Of a stretch of 64,000 nucleotides of DNA, positions 23,431 through 36,060 are shown piece by piece (position 1 is the stretch's first letter; each line of letters begins with the position of its first letter). A program made the translations under genes and the position numbers. This DNA comes from Stomorhina lunata. Taxonomy: Eukaryota > Arthropoda > Insecta > Diptera > Rhiniidae. The notes under the pieces were generated by a model. That model made no database searches. It saw only the letters and a list, made by a program, of their open reading frames with translations, and was not told where the DNA came from. Location of the stretch: positions 119,271,564-119,335,563 of the forward strand of contig OW121741.1 in the NCBI GenBank assembly GCA_933228675.1, in the 5' to 3' direction.

Positions 23431-23639
23431 ATTTGAGGAAATTTTTATGAAGAATTATTGATGCAGAAAAACTTAGCTCAAAATCTAGGTTGTGTTTTCT
23501 ATCCGGTCTGGATAAGTTTATTAAAGGTCATATTCTATGTATTCTGGGTGACTTAGGGGACGCTGGATACCATGCAACGATTGTGATTGGTCTTAACTTG
23601 ATAAGATCAGAGTTATCTTGGTTGTTATTCATCTCAACT

Positions 23640-24430
23640 TAAGTAAAAAGTCACTTTTTCAGTAAAAAGTCACTTTTTGAGTAAAAACTTACTTTTTCAA
23701 CAAAATTTCACTTTTTATATAAAAAGTGAGTTTTTAAAGCGATTTTATTATCTTAGTAAAATCAGCAAAGTTAGTAAAATATTTTAAGAGAATAAATTTC
23801 CGACGTTTGTAAATTTTTTAAAATTTAGTAGCTTTTCGTAACATTATAATTTTTTTTTATTTTAGCTCATAAATCCGAAATTTCACTATTTTTAAAAATA
23901 TATCTAAAATTTAACTATTTCAAGTAAAATTTCCGAAATTTTACTATTTTAAGTAAAATTTTTGAAATTTTAGTATTTCAAGTAAAATTTCCGAAATTTT
24001 ACTTTTATTAGTAAATTTTAATCGTTTGAGTTCAATTTCCAAATTTTTTACTACTTTTATAAAAATTTTCAAAATTTTACTAGTTTTAGTAAAATTTTCA
24101 AAATTTTATATTTTTTTGTAAAACTTTCAACTTTCAAATTTTAGGTAAAGTTAACTATTTTTGGTTAAATAATACTCCAAGTTTAGCTATTTTAGAAAAA
24201 TTTTCAAAATTTTACTATCTTTAGTAAAATTTGACTATCTGTACTAAATTTCCAAAATTTCACTATTTTTAGCAAAGTTTTCAAAATTTACTATGAATAC
24301 TAGAGTTTTTAAAATTTTACTATTTTTAGTAAAATTTTCGAAATTTTGCTATTTCTAGTAAATTTCTAATAATTTTTCTATAATTAGTAAAATTTTCGAA
24401 AATTTACTGTTTTTAAAAAAATTTTACTAT
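23640..24430. repeat. AGTCACTTTTT and AGTAAAATTTT palindromic repeats (copy 2)
   Basis: Equivalent of 209-671 plus 1850-2250 with no transposon between them. The uninterrupted target site lies at about 24093-24105. Units are degenerate and about 19-30 bp long. Confidence 0.8.
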
Positions 24431-26450
24431 TTCTTATTTTTTACAAGAAATTGTTCGTTTTATAAGAACTTTTTCAAAAATTTCCTATTTTTATAAGATA
24501 TTTTTTATTTTTTTTTCAAAATTTTTCAAAAACTTCTTGTATTTATATGAAATTTTTTTTAAATTTCTTGTTTTTCTATGAAATTTTTCAAATGTTTCAA
24601 AATTTTATAGTAAAGTTTTCAAAAATTTTGTATTTTTATAGTAAATTTTTCAAAAATTTCTTATTTTTATAAGAATTTTTTCAAAAATTTCTTATTTTTA
24701 TAGGAAATTTTTTAAAAATTTATTACTAAATATCAAAATTTTAAGAAAATTATTATTTTTTATAGAAAACTTTTTAAAAATGTCTTATTTAAAAAAAACA
24801 ATCTATTTTTTTAATTTCTCATTTTTATAGGAAATTTTTTAAAAATTTCTTATTTCTATAGAAAATTTTTTAAAAATTTCTTATTTCTATTGAAAATTTT
24901 TTAAAAATTTCTTATTTCTATAGGAAATTTATAAAAAATTTTTCTTATCTTTACTGAAAATTTTTCAAGAATTTCCTAATTTTTTAAGAAAAATTTTTGA
25001 AAATCTCTTTCTTTTATAGGAAAATTTTTAAAATTTCTTATTTATATAGGAAGTTTTTCAAAAATTCTTCTTTTTTAGGAAATTTTTCAAAAATTTCTTA
25101 ATTTTATAGGAAATTTTTCAAAAATTTCTTATTTCTATTAGGAATTTTTTTTCAAAAGTTCTTATTTTTATAGAAAATTTTTAAAAATTTTATAGGAGAT
25201 TATACAAAAATTTCTTATTTTTATATGAAATTTTTTATTTCATAGAAAATTTTTCAAAAATTTCTTATTTTTATAGGAAATTTTTCAAAAATTTCTAATT
25301 CTTTAGGAAGTTTTTAAAAAATTTCTTACTTATCTTCTATAAAGATTTAAAAAAATTCTTATTTTCATAGGAAATTTTTCTGAACTCCTTCTTTTTCAAA
25401 AATTTCTTATTTTTATAGGATTTTTTTAATAATTTCTTATTTTTATAGAAACATTTTACAATTTTTTTTTAAAATTTCTTATTTTAATAGAAAATTTTTA
25501 AAAATTTTGTTTACAAGTTTTTCTTTTTAATTTCTTATTTTTTAAGAAAATTTTTTATAAATTTCTTATTTTTATAGGAAATTTTTTAAAACATTCTTAT
25601 CTTTATACGATTTTTTATACGAAATTTTCTTATTGTTATAAGAAATTTTTCAATTTTTTTTTTTTTTTTTTAGAAAATTTTTCAGAAATTTCTTATCTTT
25701 ATAAGAAATTTTTCAAAAATTTTTTATTTTTATAAGAAATATTTCTTATTTTTATATGTAATTTTGCAAAATTTCTTTATTTTTATAGGAAATTTTTTTA
25801 AAAATTTCTTGCTATTATAGGAAATTTTTCAAAAGTTTCCATTTTTTTATAGGAAATTTTACAAAACCTTCTAATTTTTATAGGAAATTTTTCAAAAATT
25901 TCTTATTTTTATACGAAATTTTTATCGAAAATTTTTCAAAAATTTCTTACTTTTATATTGAATTTAAAAAAAATATTATTTCATAGGAAAATTTTCAAAA
26001 ATTTCTTATTTTCATATGAATTTTCCAAAAATTACTTATTTTTATAGGAAACTTTTCTATAATTTCTTATTTTCATAGGATTTTTTTTAAATTTCTTATT
26101 TTTATAGGAACATTTTCCAAAATTTCTTATTTCTTATAGAAAATTTTTAAAAATTTCTTAATTTTTTAAGAAAATTGTTAAAAAATCTTTTGCTTTTATA
26201 GAAAGATTTTTAAAATTTCTTATTTTTGTAGGAAATTTTTCAAAAATTTCTTAATTTTAGAAGAAATTTTCCAAAAACTTCTTATTTTCATTAGGAAATT
26301 TTTTGAAAATTTCTTATTTTTATAGGAAATTTTTCAAAAATTTCATTTTGTATAGAAAATTTTTCAAAAATTTCTTATCTTTGCAGGAAATTTTTTAAAA
26401 AAATTCTTATTTTAATGGGAAATTTTGCAAAAATTTCTTATTTAAAATCC
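24431..26450. repeat. TTTCTTATTTTTATAGGAAA-type minisatellite (copy 2)
   Basis: About 2 kb of degenerate units near 30 bp, uninterrupted where copy 1 carries the LINE. The uninterrupted site TTTAAAAATTTCT lies near 24900. There are several small unit gains and losses relative to copy 1. Confidence 0.85.
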
Positions 26451-27911
26451 ACAAAATAGTAAAGAAATAAGTTCTATTCTAATTTTTCTTAACTGAATTT
26501 TTTCTCCAAGTGTTTCTGTCCTTAAACCTAAATAAAAATTAAAAGGATCTCTCTTATGGTAAATCATACATATTTCGTTGTTGTTGTTAAATTACATGTG
26601 AAGTATTTGTTTTTGTTACATGCAAATGTTGCAGGAAAGTTTTTATAAAGGAAAAACATAATAATGCTTTAGCCTTAACAAATATAAAAGATTTATTTTC
26701 TGTTAAATATACAAATATAAATACGAGATAATCGTATTAACATTTTTTTTTTTTTTTTTGTTAAGCTCCTTTAAAGGACTCTACTAACAAAGACACTGAC
26801 AAAATTATGACTGTAAAGACCAGACATATAAACCATATGTCTATCTGCTTGTCATTCTGAAGTTCATGTGAAGGCATGCGGATAGACAGAGTCATGTAAG
26901 GAAAGACTTTAGCAATGTCATATATAAATATGATGGAGAGATTTTTTTTTTTTGCTAATTGTAATAAGTAATACAAGATATTAAAAAAATGTTTTTATTC
27001 TACTTAATCTGAATGTAAGCTTTTGTTTGAGATCCATCCTCTGTTAAAAATGTATGGATATATGCATGTGTATATATGTTTATATGATAACTCCAAGTTT
27101 GCTTGTAAGTATGTCTTAGTTTATATAAACTTGCATTAAGTAGGATAAAAATTAAGGCTTAAGGTTAAGCAGTTAAGCATTTATTTTTAATAAAAAAATA
27201 TAAAATGTTTTGTAATTGAAATATAATTTTTTACTATGTGCAAATTGAGATCTGTTTATTAAAAGTAAAGGTAAATAAAAAATGTAACAAACTCTTTATT
27301 CGTAAATTTTCTGGAAATTAAGAAGAAAAACCTAACCTACAATTTACATCTAAAATGAGATTTCATTCGAAGTTTTAAGATGGTTTTATTTTTATTTATT
27401 TATAAGCTTAGTTCAAATCTATAAAAGTATTAAACAGATGGGCTAAAAAGTTCGCTCAAACTTAGTTTGATAAACACATGTTTGCCTTCGAACTTTTTAT
27501 CCCACCTGTTATATATAAAAAGCACATATTAAATCATTTTAAAACTATTATAAAGAAATTCATTCATATTTCCATTTGCATACAAAAAAAAGTTATAAAT
27601 AATCGCTGAACCGTTTTGGTTTTTTGTTCAAAAGGAATTAATTGTGGCGGAATAATTCAAGCGACAATTGCTTACATAATACAAGTACACAGCGAAAGGT
27701 CTAAATATGAAAGTACTTATGCATTTATGCTACAAAAGTTCGCTTTTTATTTAAATATTGTTTCGTTTAAGTATCGGCATTAAAACACGTAAAAGAAAAT
27801 ACAATATACAAAGAAGATCTAAATTAAAAACACCCTCGACTTTCTAAACTATGTCATTTTTAGTGAAAATTGGCACAAAAGTTTATTGACAAAGGAAGCG
27901 AAACATATTTT
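26451..27911. other. Single-copy AT-rich spacer (copy 2)
   Basis: Equivalent of 6481-7951. It contains the weak minus-strand open frame 26761-26976 (71 codons, TTG start, same hydrophobic tail) discussed under the copy 1 entry. No other feature seen. Confidence 0.7.
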
Positions 27912-30900
27912 TCTATGTCTTAGTCTATGTCTTAGTCTATGTCTTAGTCTATATCTTAGTCTATGATTTAGTTAATGTCTTAGTCTATGTCTTAGTCAGT
28001 GTCTTAGTCTATATCTTAGTCTATATCTTAGTCTATGTCTAAGTCTATGTCTTCTTAGTCTATGTCTTCTTAGTCTATGTCTTCTTAGTCTATGTCTTCT
28101 TAGTCTATGTCTTAGTCTATGTCTTAGTCTATGTCTTAGTCTATGTCTTAGTCTATGTCTTAGTCTATGTCTTAGTCTATGTCTAAGTCTATGTCTTAGT
28201 CTATGTCTTATTCTACGTCTTAGTCTATGTCTTAGTCAACGTCTTAGTCTATGTCTTAGTCTATGTCTTAGTCTATGTCTTAGTCTATGTCTTAGTCTAT
28301 GTCTTAGTCTATGTCTTAGTCTATGTCTTAGTCTATGTCTTAGTCTATGTCTTAGTCTATGTCTTAGTCTATGTCTTAGTCTATGTCTTAGTCTATGTCT
28401 TAGTCTATGTCTTAGTCTATGTCTTAGTCTATGTCTTAGTCTATGTCTTAGTCTATGTCTTAGTCTATGTCTTAGTCTATGTCTTAGTCGATGTCTTAGT
28501 CTATGTCTTAGTCTATGTCTTAGTCTATGTCTTAGTCTATGTCTTAGTCTATGTCTTAGTCTATGTCTTAGTCTATGTCTTAGTCTATGTCTTAGTCTAT
28601 GTCTTAGTCTATGTCTTAGTCTATGTCTTAGTCTATGTCTTAGTCTATGTCTTAGTCTATGTCTTAGTCTATGTCTTAGTCTATGTCTTAGTCTATGTCT
28701 TAGTCTATGTCTTAGTCTATGTCTTAGTCTATGTCTTAGTCTATGTCTTAGTCTATGTCTTAGTCTATGTCTTAGTCTATGTCTTAGTCTATGTCTTAGT
28801 CTATGTCTTAGTCTATGTCTTAGTCTATGTCTTAGTCTATGTCTTAGTCTATGTCTTAGTCTATATCTTAGTATATGTCTTAGTCTATGTCTTAGTCTAT
28901 GTCTTAGTCTATGTCTTAGTCTATGTCTTAGTCTATGTCTTAGTCTATGTCTTAGTCTATGTCTTAGTCTATGTCTTAGTCTATGTCTTAGTCTATGTCT
29001 TAGTCTATGTCTTAGTCTATGTCTTAGTCTATGTCTTAGTCTATGTCTTAGTCTATGTCTTAGTCTATGTCTTAGTCTATGTCTTAGTCTATGTCTTAGT
29101 CTATGTCTTAGTCTATGTCTTAGTCTATGTCTTAGTCTATGTCTTAGTCTATGTCTTAGTCTATGTCTTAGTCTATGTCTTAGTCTATGTCTTAGTCTAT
29201 GTCTTAGTCTATGTCTTAGTCTATGTCTTAGTCTATGTTTTAGTCTATGTCTTAGTCTATGTCTTAGTCTATGTCTTAGTCTATGTCTTAGTCTATGTCT
29301 TAGTCTATGTCTTAGTCTATATCTTAGTCTATGTCTTAGTCTATGTCTTAGTCTATGTCTTAGTCTATGTCTTAGTCTATGTCTAAGTCTATATCTTAGT
29401 CTATGTCTTAGTCTATGTCTTAGTCTATATCTTAGTCTATGTCTTAGTCTATGTCTTAGTCTATGTCTTAGTCTATGTCTTAGTCTATGTCTTAGTCTAT
29501 GTCTTATTCTATGTCTTAGTCTATGTCTTAGTCTATGTCTTAGTCTATGTCTTAGTCTATGTCGTAGTCTATGTCTTAGTCTATGTCTTAGTCTATGTCT
29601 TAGTCTATGTCTTAGTCTATGTATTAGTCTGTGTCTTAGTCTATGTCTTAGTCTATGTCTTAGTCTATGTCTTAGTCTATATCTTAGTCTATGTCTTAGT
29701 CTATGTCTTAGTCTATGTCTTAGTATATGTCTTAGTCTATGTCTTCTTAGTTTATGTCTTAGTCTATGTCTTAGTCTATGTCTTAGTCTATGTCTTAGTC
29801 TATGTCTTAGTCTATGTCTTAGTCTATGTCTTAGTCTATGTCTTAGTCTATGTCTTAGTCTATGTCTTAGTCTATGTCTTAGTCTATGTCTTAGTCTATG
29901 TCTTAGTCTATGTCTTAGTCTATGTCTTAGTCTATGTCTTAGTCTATGTCTTAGTCTATGTCTTAGTCTATGTCTTAGTCTATGTTTTAGTCTATGTCTT
30001 AGTCTATATCTTAGTCTATGTCTTAGTCTGTGTCTTAGTCTATGTCTTAGTCTATGTCTTAGTCTATGTCTTAGTCTATGTCTTAGTCTGTGTCTTAGTC
30101 TATGTCTTAGTCTATGTCTTAGTCTATGTCTTAGTCTATGTCTTAGTCTATGTCTTAGTCTATGTCTTAGTCTTTGTCTTAGTCTATGTCTTAGTCTATG
30201 TCTTAGTCTATGTCTTAGTCTATGTCTTAGTCTATGTCTTAGTCTATGTCTTAGTCTATGTCTTAGTCTATGTCTTAGTATATGTCTTAGTCTATGTCTT
30301 CTTAGTCTATGTCTTAGTCTATGTCTTAGTATATGTCTTAGTCTATGTCTTCTTAGTCTATGTCTTAGTCTATGTCTTAGTATATGTCTTAGTCTATGTC
30401 TTCTTAGTCTATGTCTTAGTCTATGTCTTAGTCTATGTCTTAGTCTATGTCTTAGTCTATGTCTTAGTATATGTCTTAGTCTATGTCTTCTTAGTCTATG
30501 TCTTAGTCTATGTCTTAGTATATGTCTTAGTCTATGTCTTCTTAGTCTATATCTTAGTCTATGTCTTAGTCTATGTCTTAGTCTATGTCTTAGTATATGT
30601 CTTAGTCTATGTCTTCTTAGTCTATGTCTTAGTCTATGTCTTAGTCTATGTCTTAGTCTATGTCTTAGTCTATGTCTTAGTCTTTGTCTTAGTCTATGTC
30701 TTAGTCTATGTCTTAGTCTATGTCTTAGTCTATGTCTTAGTCTATGTCTTAGTCTATGTCTTAGTCTATGTCTTAGTCTATGTCTTAGTATATGTCTTAG
30801 TCTATGTCTTCTTAGTCTATGTCTTAGTCTATGTCTTAGTATATGTCTTAGTCTATGTCTTCTTAGTCTATGTCTTAGTCTATGTCTTAGTATATGTCTT

Positions 30901-31613
30901 AGTCTATGTCTTCTTAGTCTATGTCTTAGTCTATGTCTTAGTCTATGTCTTAGTCTATGTCTTAGTCTATGTCTTAGTATATGTCTTAGTCTATGTCTTC
31001 TTAGTCTATGTCTTAGTCTTTGTCTTAGTATATGTCTTAGTCTATGTCTTCTTAGTCTATATCTTAGTCTATGTCTTAGTCTATGTCTTAGTCTATGTCT
31101 TAGTATATGTCTTAGTCTATGTCTTCTTAGTCTATGTCTTAGTCTATGTCTTAGTCTATGTCTTAGTCTATGTCTTAGTCTATGTCTTAGTCTATGTCTT
31201 AGTCTATGTCTTAGTCTATGTCTTAGTCTATGTCTTAGTCTATGTCTTAGTCTATGTCTTAGTCTATGTCTTAGTCTATGTCTTAGTCTATATCTTAGTC
31301 TATGTCTTAGTCTGTGTCTTAGTCTATGTCTTAGTCTATGTCTTAGTCTATGTCTTAGTCTATGTCTTAGTCTGTGTCTTAGTCTATGTCTTAGTCTATG
31401 TCTTAGTCTATGTCTTAGTCTATGTCTTAGTCTATGTCTTAGTCTATGTCTTAGTCTATGTCTTAGTCTATGTCTTAGTCTATGTCTTAGTCTATGTCTT
31501 GGTCTATGTCTTAGTCTATGTCTTAGTCTATGTCTTAGTCTTTGTCTTAGTCTATGTCTTAGTCTATGACTTACTCTATGTCTTAGTCTATATCTTAATG
31601 TATATCGTAGTCT
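27912..31613 (+). repeat. 12-bp satellite array (TATGTCTTAGTC)n, copy 2
   Basis: About 308 monomers, longer than in copy 1. Between about 30290 and 31140 there is a 51-bp higher-order unit: a 15-bp monomer with an extra CTT followed by three 12-bp monomers, one of them ending GTA. A 510-bp block containing it is duplicated: TCTTTGTCTT at 30171 and 30681, and CTTAGTCTATATC at 30541 and 31051. The 360-bp TACG pattern of copy 1 is absent. Both ends match the copy 1 array. Confidence 0.97.
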
Positions 31614-32705
31614 CTTCCTCTGTATTTAAATAAATTTAATATAGGACTTTGTGAGATCAAAATTTTTAAAATATATCTTAATTTAAACTTAACCTTGTTT
31701 TCTTTTGTGATCCACTTTTAAATTCTTGTAATATTTGCTATAAATCCAGAGGAAATCCTAGAATTTGAAAGATAGAATTTACTTGCATAAATATAAATAT
31801 ATAAGAATATATCAATTTAAAAATTAATTCCATATATTTTATATAGAAGCATTCTTACATGCATACTTATGTATATATTTACATAACCGTGAACGTGTAT
31901 GCATAAATTTGTATATTTCCTTTTTAAGAATTCGAGAAGAATGTGTATGTAAATATGAACCAGATATAGTTAGTTATGTGTATATGTGTTTGGTATAAAA
32001 AAGGAAAATCAATTTTGTTCTCCATTTGCTGTTGGCAATTTGCATAATAAGGTCGTTTGGCGCAATTTACATGTGAATGTTATAAATTCTCAATGTGTGT
32101 TTGAAATATTTTCTCCGATATTCGTTTTTTGAGTTTTTGTCGCTCATTTCATTCCAATCTTTTTGTCCTGTTGCCACTGCTTTAACTACTACCCACTAGT
32201 AACTAGTTTTGTTTTCGACTTTGGGTTTTCTGTGGTTTTGTTTTTGTAGTAGTTGTTTTTAAACACAAACAAGGACCATGAATGTATGAGCGAATGAACG
32301 AATATGAATGAGTGTACCTAATGATACAAAAAAATCATACAATAGAAATCACAGAAATTTTTTCTTGAGGGTTTTTCATTGTAATGAAAAATATTAGTTG
32401 ATATGAGCTTTTGCATTCAGCTGTTCTTTAGAAGAGGGCTATGGATTGGTTTTGTGGACTCCTGAAAAATCTGAGATATTTTGGGAACAATTTTTAGAGA
32501 CTATTGTATAAATAAATTTTAATTTACATGTTTTTTTTTAATTTGCGTTACTTTCTAATCTTACCTAAACTTACATTTTTTAAACAACTTATAAAATGTA
32601 TCTCGTACTTTAACTCTAAATCATTTTTTACACACATTATTTTTGGAGTTGATAATGTAACACAGTTCTCCTTTGTTTAAAATTATTAACAAGTGCACAG
32701 TGGGT
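31614..32705. other. Single-copy AT-rich spacer (copy 2)
   Basis: Equivalent of 10646-11729 with a few substitutions and a 7-9-base insertion near 31723. I see no gene. Confidence 0.7.
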
Positions 32706-34205
32706 TATTTCTTATTTTTATATAAAATTTTTAAAATAGTTCCTTTTTTTATTAAAAATTTTCTATACTTATAAAAGAAATTTTTTCAAAAATTTCCTAT
32801 TGCTATAGGAAACGTTTTTAAAAATTTCCTATTTCTATAAAGAAGTTTTCAAAATTTTCCTATTTTCCTATTTTTATGGAAAATTTTTCAAAAAATTTCT
32901 ATTTTTCCTATTTTATACAAAAATTTTCAAAATTTTTTAAACATTTTTAAAAAATTTCCTATTTTTATAGGAATTTTTTTTTAAATTTTCCTATTTTGGT
33001 AGGAAATTTTTCAAAAATTTCCTATTTTTATAGGAAATTTTTCAAAAATTTCCTTTTTGTATAGGAAATTTTTAAGAACTTTCCTATTTTTATAGGAAAT
33101 TTTTTAAAACGTTCCTATTTTTGTAGGAAATTTTTCAAAAATTTCCTATTTTTATAGGAAATTTTTCAAAAATTTCCTATTTTTATAGGAAATTTTTCAA
33201 AAATTTCCTATTTTTATAGGAAAATTTTCAAAAATTTCCTGTTTTTATAAGAAATTTTTCAAAAATTTCCTATTTTTATAGGAAATTTTTCAAAAATGTC
33301 CTATTTTTATAGGGAATTTTTCAAAAATTTCCTATTTTTATAGGATTTTTTTCAAAAATTTCCTATTTTTATAGGAAATTTTTCAAAAATTTCCCATTTT
33401 TATTGGAAATTTTTCAAAAGTTTCCTATTTTTATAGGAAGTTTTTCCAAAATGTTCTATTTTTATAGGAAATTTTTCAAAAATTTTCTATTTTTATAGGA
33501 AATTTTTAAAAAATTTCCTACTTTTATAGGAAATTTTTCAAAAATCTCCTACTTTTATGTGAAATTTTTCAAAAATTTCCTATTTTTTTTAGGAAATTTT
33601 TCAAAAATTTCCTATTTTTTTTAGGAAATTTTTCAAAAATTTCCTATTTTTATATGAAATTTTTCATCGAAATTTTTTATCGAAAATTTTTCAAAAATTT
33701 CCTATTGTTATAGGAAATTTTTCAAAAATTTCCTATTTTTCTAGGAAATTTTTCAAAAATTTCTTATTTTTGTAGGAAATTTTTTAAAAATTTCTTATTT
33801 TTATAGGAAACGTTTTCAACAATTTCCTACTTCTTATGAAAAGATTTCTTATTTTCAAGAAATTTTGTAAAAATGTCTCCATTTTATTGAAAATTTGTCA
33901 AAAATTTTCTATTTTTATAGGTAATTTTTTAAAAATTTCCTACTTTTATAGGAATTTTTTGAAAAATTTCCCATTTCTATTTTTCAAAATTTTCTAATTT
34001 TTATAGGAAACTTTTAAAAGTTTCTGTTTCTTATAGGAAATTCTTTAAAAATTTCTTATCTTTATAGATATTTTTATAGGATTTTTTTCAAAAATTTCTT
34101 ATTTTTATACAAAATTTTTCACAACAATCTTAATTTTATAGAAAATTTTTAAATTTTTAATTTTTTTTTATTTTTATATAATTTTTTCAGAAATTTCTTA
34201 TTTAT
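32706..34205. repeat. 31-bp palindromic minisatellite (C-centre orientation), copy 2
   Basis: Equivalent of 11730-13090 but in one orientation throughout: AGGAAATTTTT, central C, AAAAATTTCCT, ATTTTTAT. Units are fairly well conserved in the middle (33100-33700) and degenerate at both edges. Confidence 0.93.
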
Positions 34206-35400
34206 CAAGCTTTTTTTATTTGGGTTTTTTTGTGCCGTAAAATTTTGTTTTTCCTTGTATTGAATTTGTATGTATGTAGGAAAGCGTCAGAAGCGGCTTC
34301 TTTGTTATGTCATTATTTGCATATTTTTTCATACATTCATATGTATATGTCTATATAAAAAATATGATTGAATTTTTTTCTTGTTACAGTATGATCTATG
34401 TTCTGTAAGAGTTAATATTCTATATTTAATATTTGTACAGCTTTTTCCTTAAAGGACAAAAAAGATCTCCTTTATGTATGTTAATGTTTGTCACTTCCTT
34501 TATGACTACCGGTGCCACAGACACATATTGTCATAAAACTTTCATACACACTGACACCAGACAAAAAAACTCAAAGTATAGTACAAATATAAGAACTTGG
34601 CAGTGTTTGTAAATCATAAATATATTAAAATGTTAAAGAAAAACTAAAACAGAAAAAAAAACAAAACAAAGGAAAAAATATATATTAGGAAAATATCCTT
34701 AGGCCCAATAATAAAGCGAAATAGCAGCACAAGTCAACTAAGAAAAAAACCAACAAACGGTGACAATAATATCAAAAAAAAAACTTAAGTAGGGGAAACT
34801 TGTTCTAATTTAAACAACATAAAAGTCAGATGTTCTTTTTTTTAGAAAATAACATGAGTTCTTTGTTTCTTTTTAAATACAAAAAAATGAAAAAAATCGA
34901 TAACGTAACAAAGAAAAAGTTAGAAACATATACTTTGAGCTGGTCACTAGTTAAATAAAGGACTTGGAACAAACAAGACATTAAATCATATGTTTGCAAC
35001 ATTAAAACTTTTTAATTGGCCAACTTTTGCAATAGCAGTGAAAAGTGACTCTGTTTTCAGGTAAAACAAAAAAAACAAACACTATTGGCATGTCCTTAAT
35101 GGGTAGCTAAGAAAAAAATACTCTCTGCTGCAAGGATGTGGGTCATTTTGGTGGAAGTACTAAACTGGGGCAGATAAATCAAACTAAGTGCTAAACAGAA
35201 AGTTTAACAAATTTAAAGTTTTTAGTAGATATTTATAATAAGCATGAACTTGTTGTTAATTATTTATGGCAGAAGTTTGAAATGAGGCAGATAAATGATA
35301 ATAGGTCAAAGGAAAATTTAATTAAAAGAGGAGAAATGACTAAACAAATTCTAGTGCAAATACTAAGGAAGTTATTGCTACTAGTATTGATATATAATTT
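34206..35400. other. Single-copy AT-rich spacer (copy 2)
   Basis: Equivalent of 13091-14330, near-identical, differing mostly in A-run lengths and a few substitutions. I see no gene. Confidence 0.7.
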
Positions 35401-36060
35401 TTACAGAAAAAGTAAATTTTTTTAATAATTTAAAAAAAATGTTTATAAGTAAATTTTTGAAAATTTCAGTACTTCTAGTAACTTTTTTTATTTAATAGCA
35501 AATATTAAAAAAATTAGCCTTTTATAGTAAATTTTTGAATAATTTGCTTACTACAAATTTTTTTTTTTTTTTTGAAAAATTTATTATTTATGGGAAATTT
35601 AAAAAAAAATACTTTATATATCAAATTTTCGAAAAATTAACTATTTATAGAAAGTTTCGAAAAATTAATTATTCATAGCAAATTTCGAAAAATTTAATAT
35701 TTATAGCAAATTTTCGAAAAATTTTGTCTTGTAGCTAATTTACAAAAAGTTGTCATTCACTGCAAAGCCTTTACTCTTTATAGCAAATTTTCGAAATAAA
35801 ATAAATAGTAAATTTTTCGACAATTTGCTATAAAAAAAAAATTTCACAAATTTGCTTTAAATATACATTTTTTGAAAATCTGCTATAAATAGTATTTTTT
35901 TTTTTTGGAAATTTGCAGCGAATGACAATTTTTCGTAAATTTTGACAAATTTTTTGAAAATTTGCTATAAAAAGTAAATTTTTCGAAATTTGCTATTAAT
36001 AGTAAATTTTTAAAAATTTGCTGTAAATTATAAATTTTATATAAATAGTTAATTTTTCGA
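35401..36060. repeat. Degenerate TTCGAA-centred repeats, left border of the main array (copy 2)
   Basis: Equivalent of 14331-14880, with roughly 90 extra bases around 35540-35630. Units resemble AGCAAATTTTCGAAAAATTT. Confidence 0.75.
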
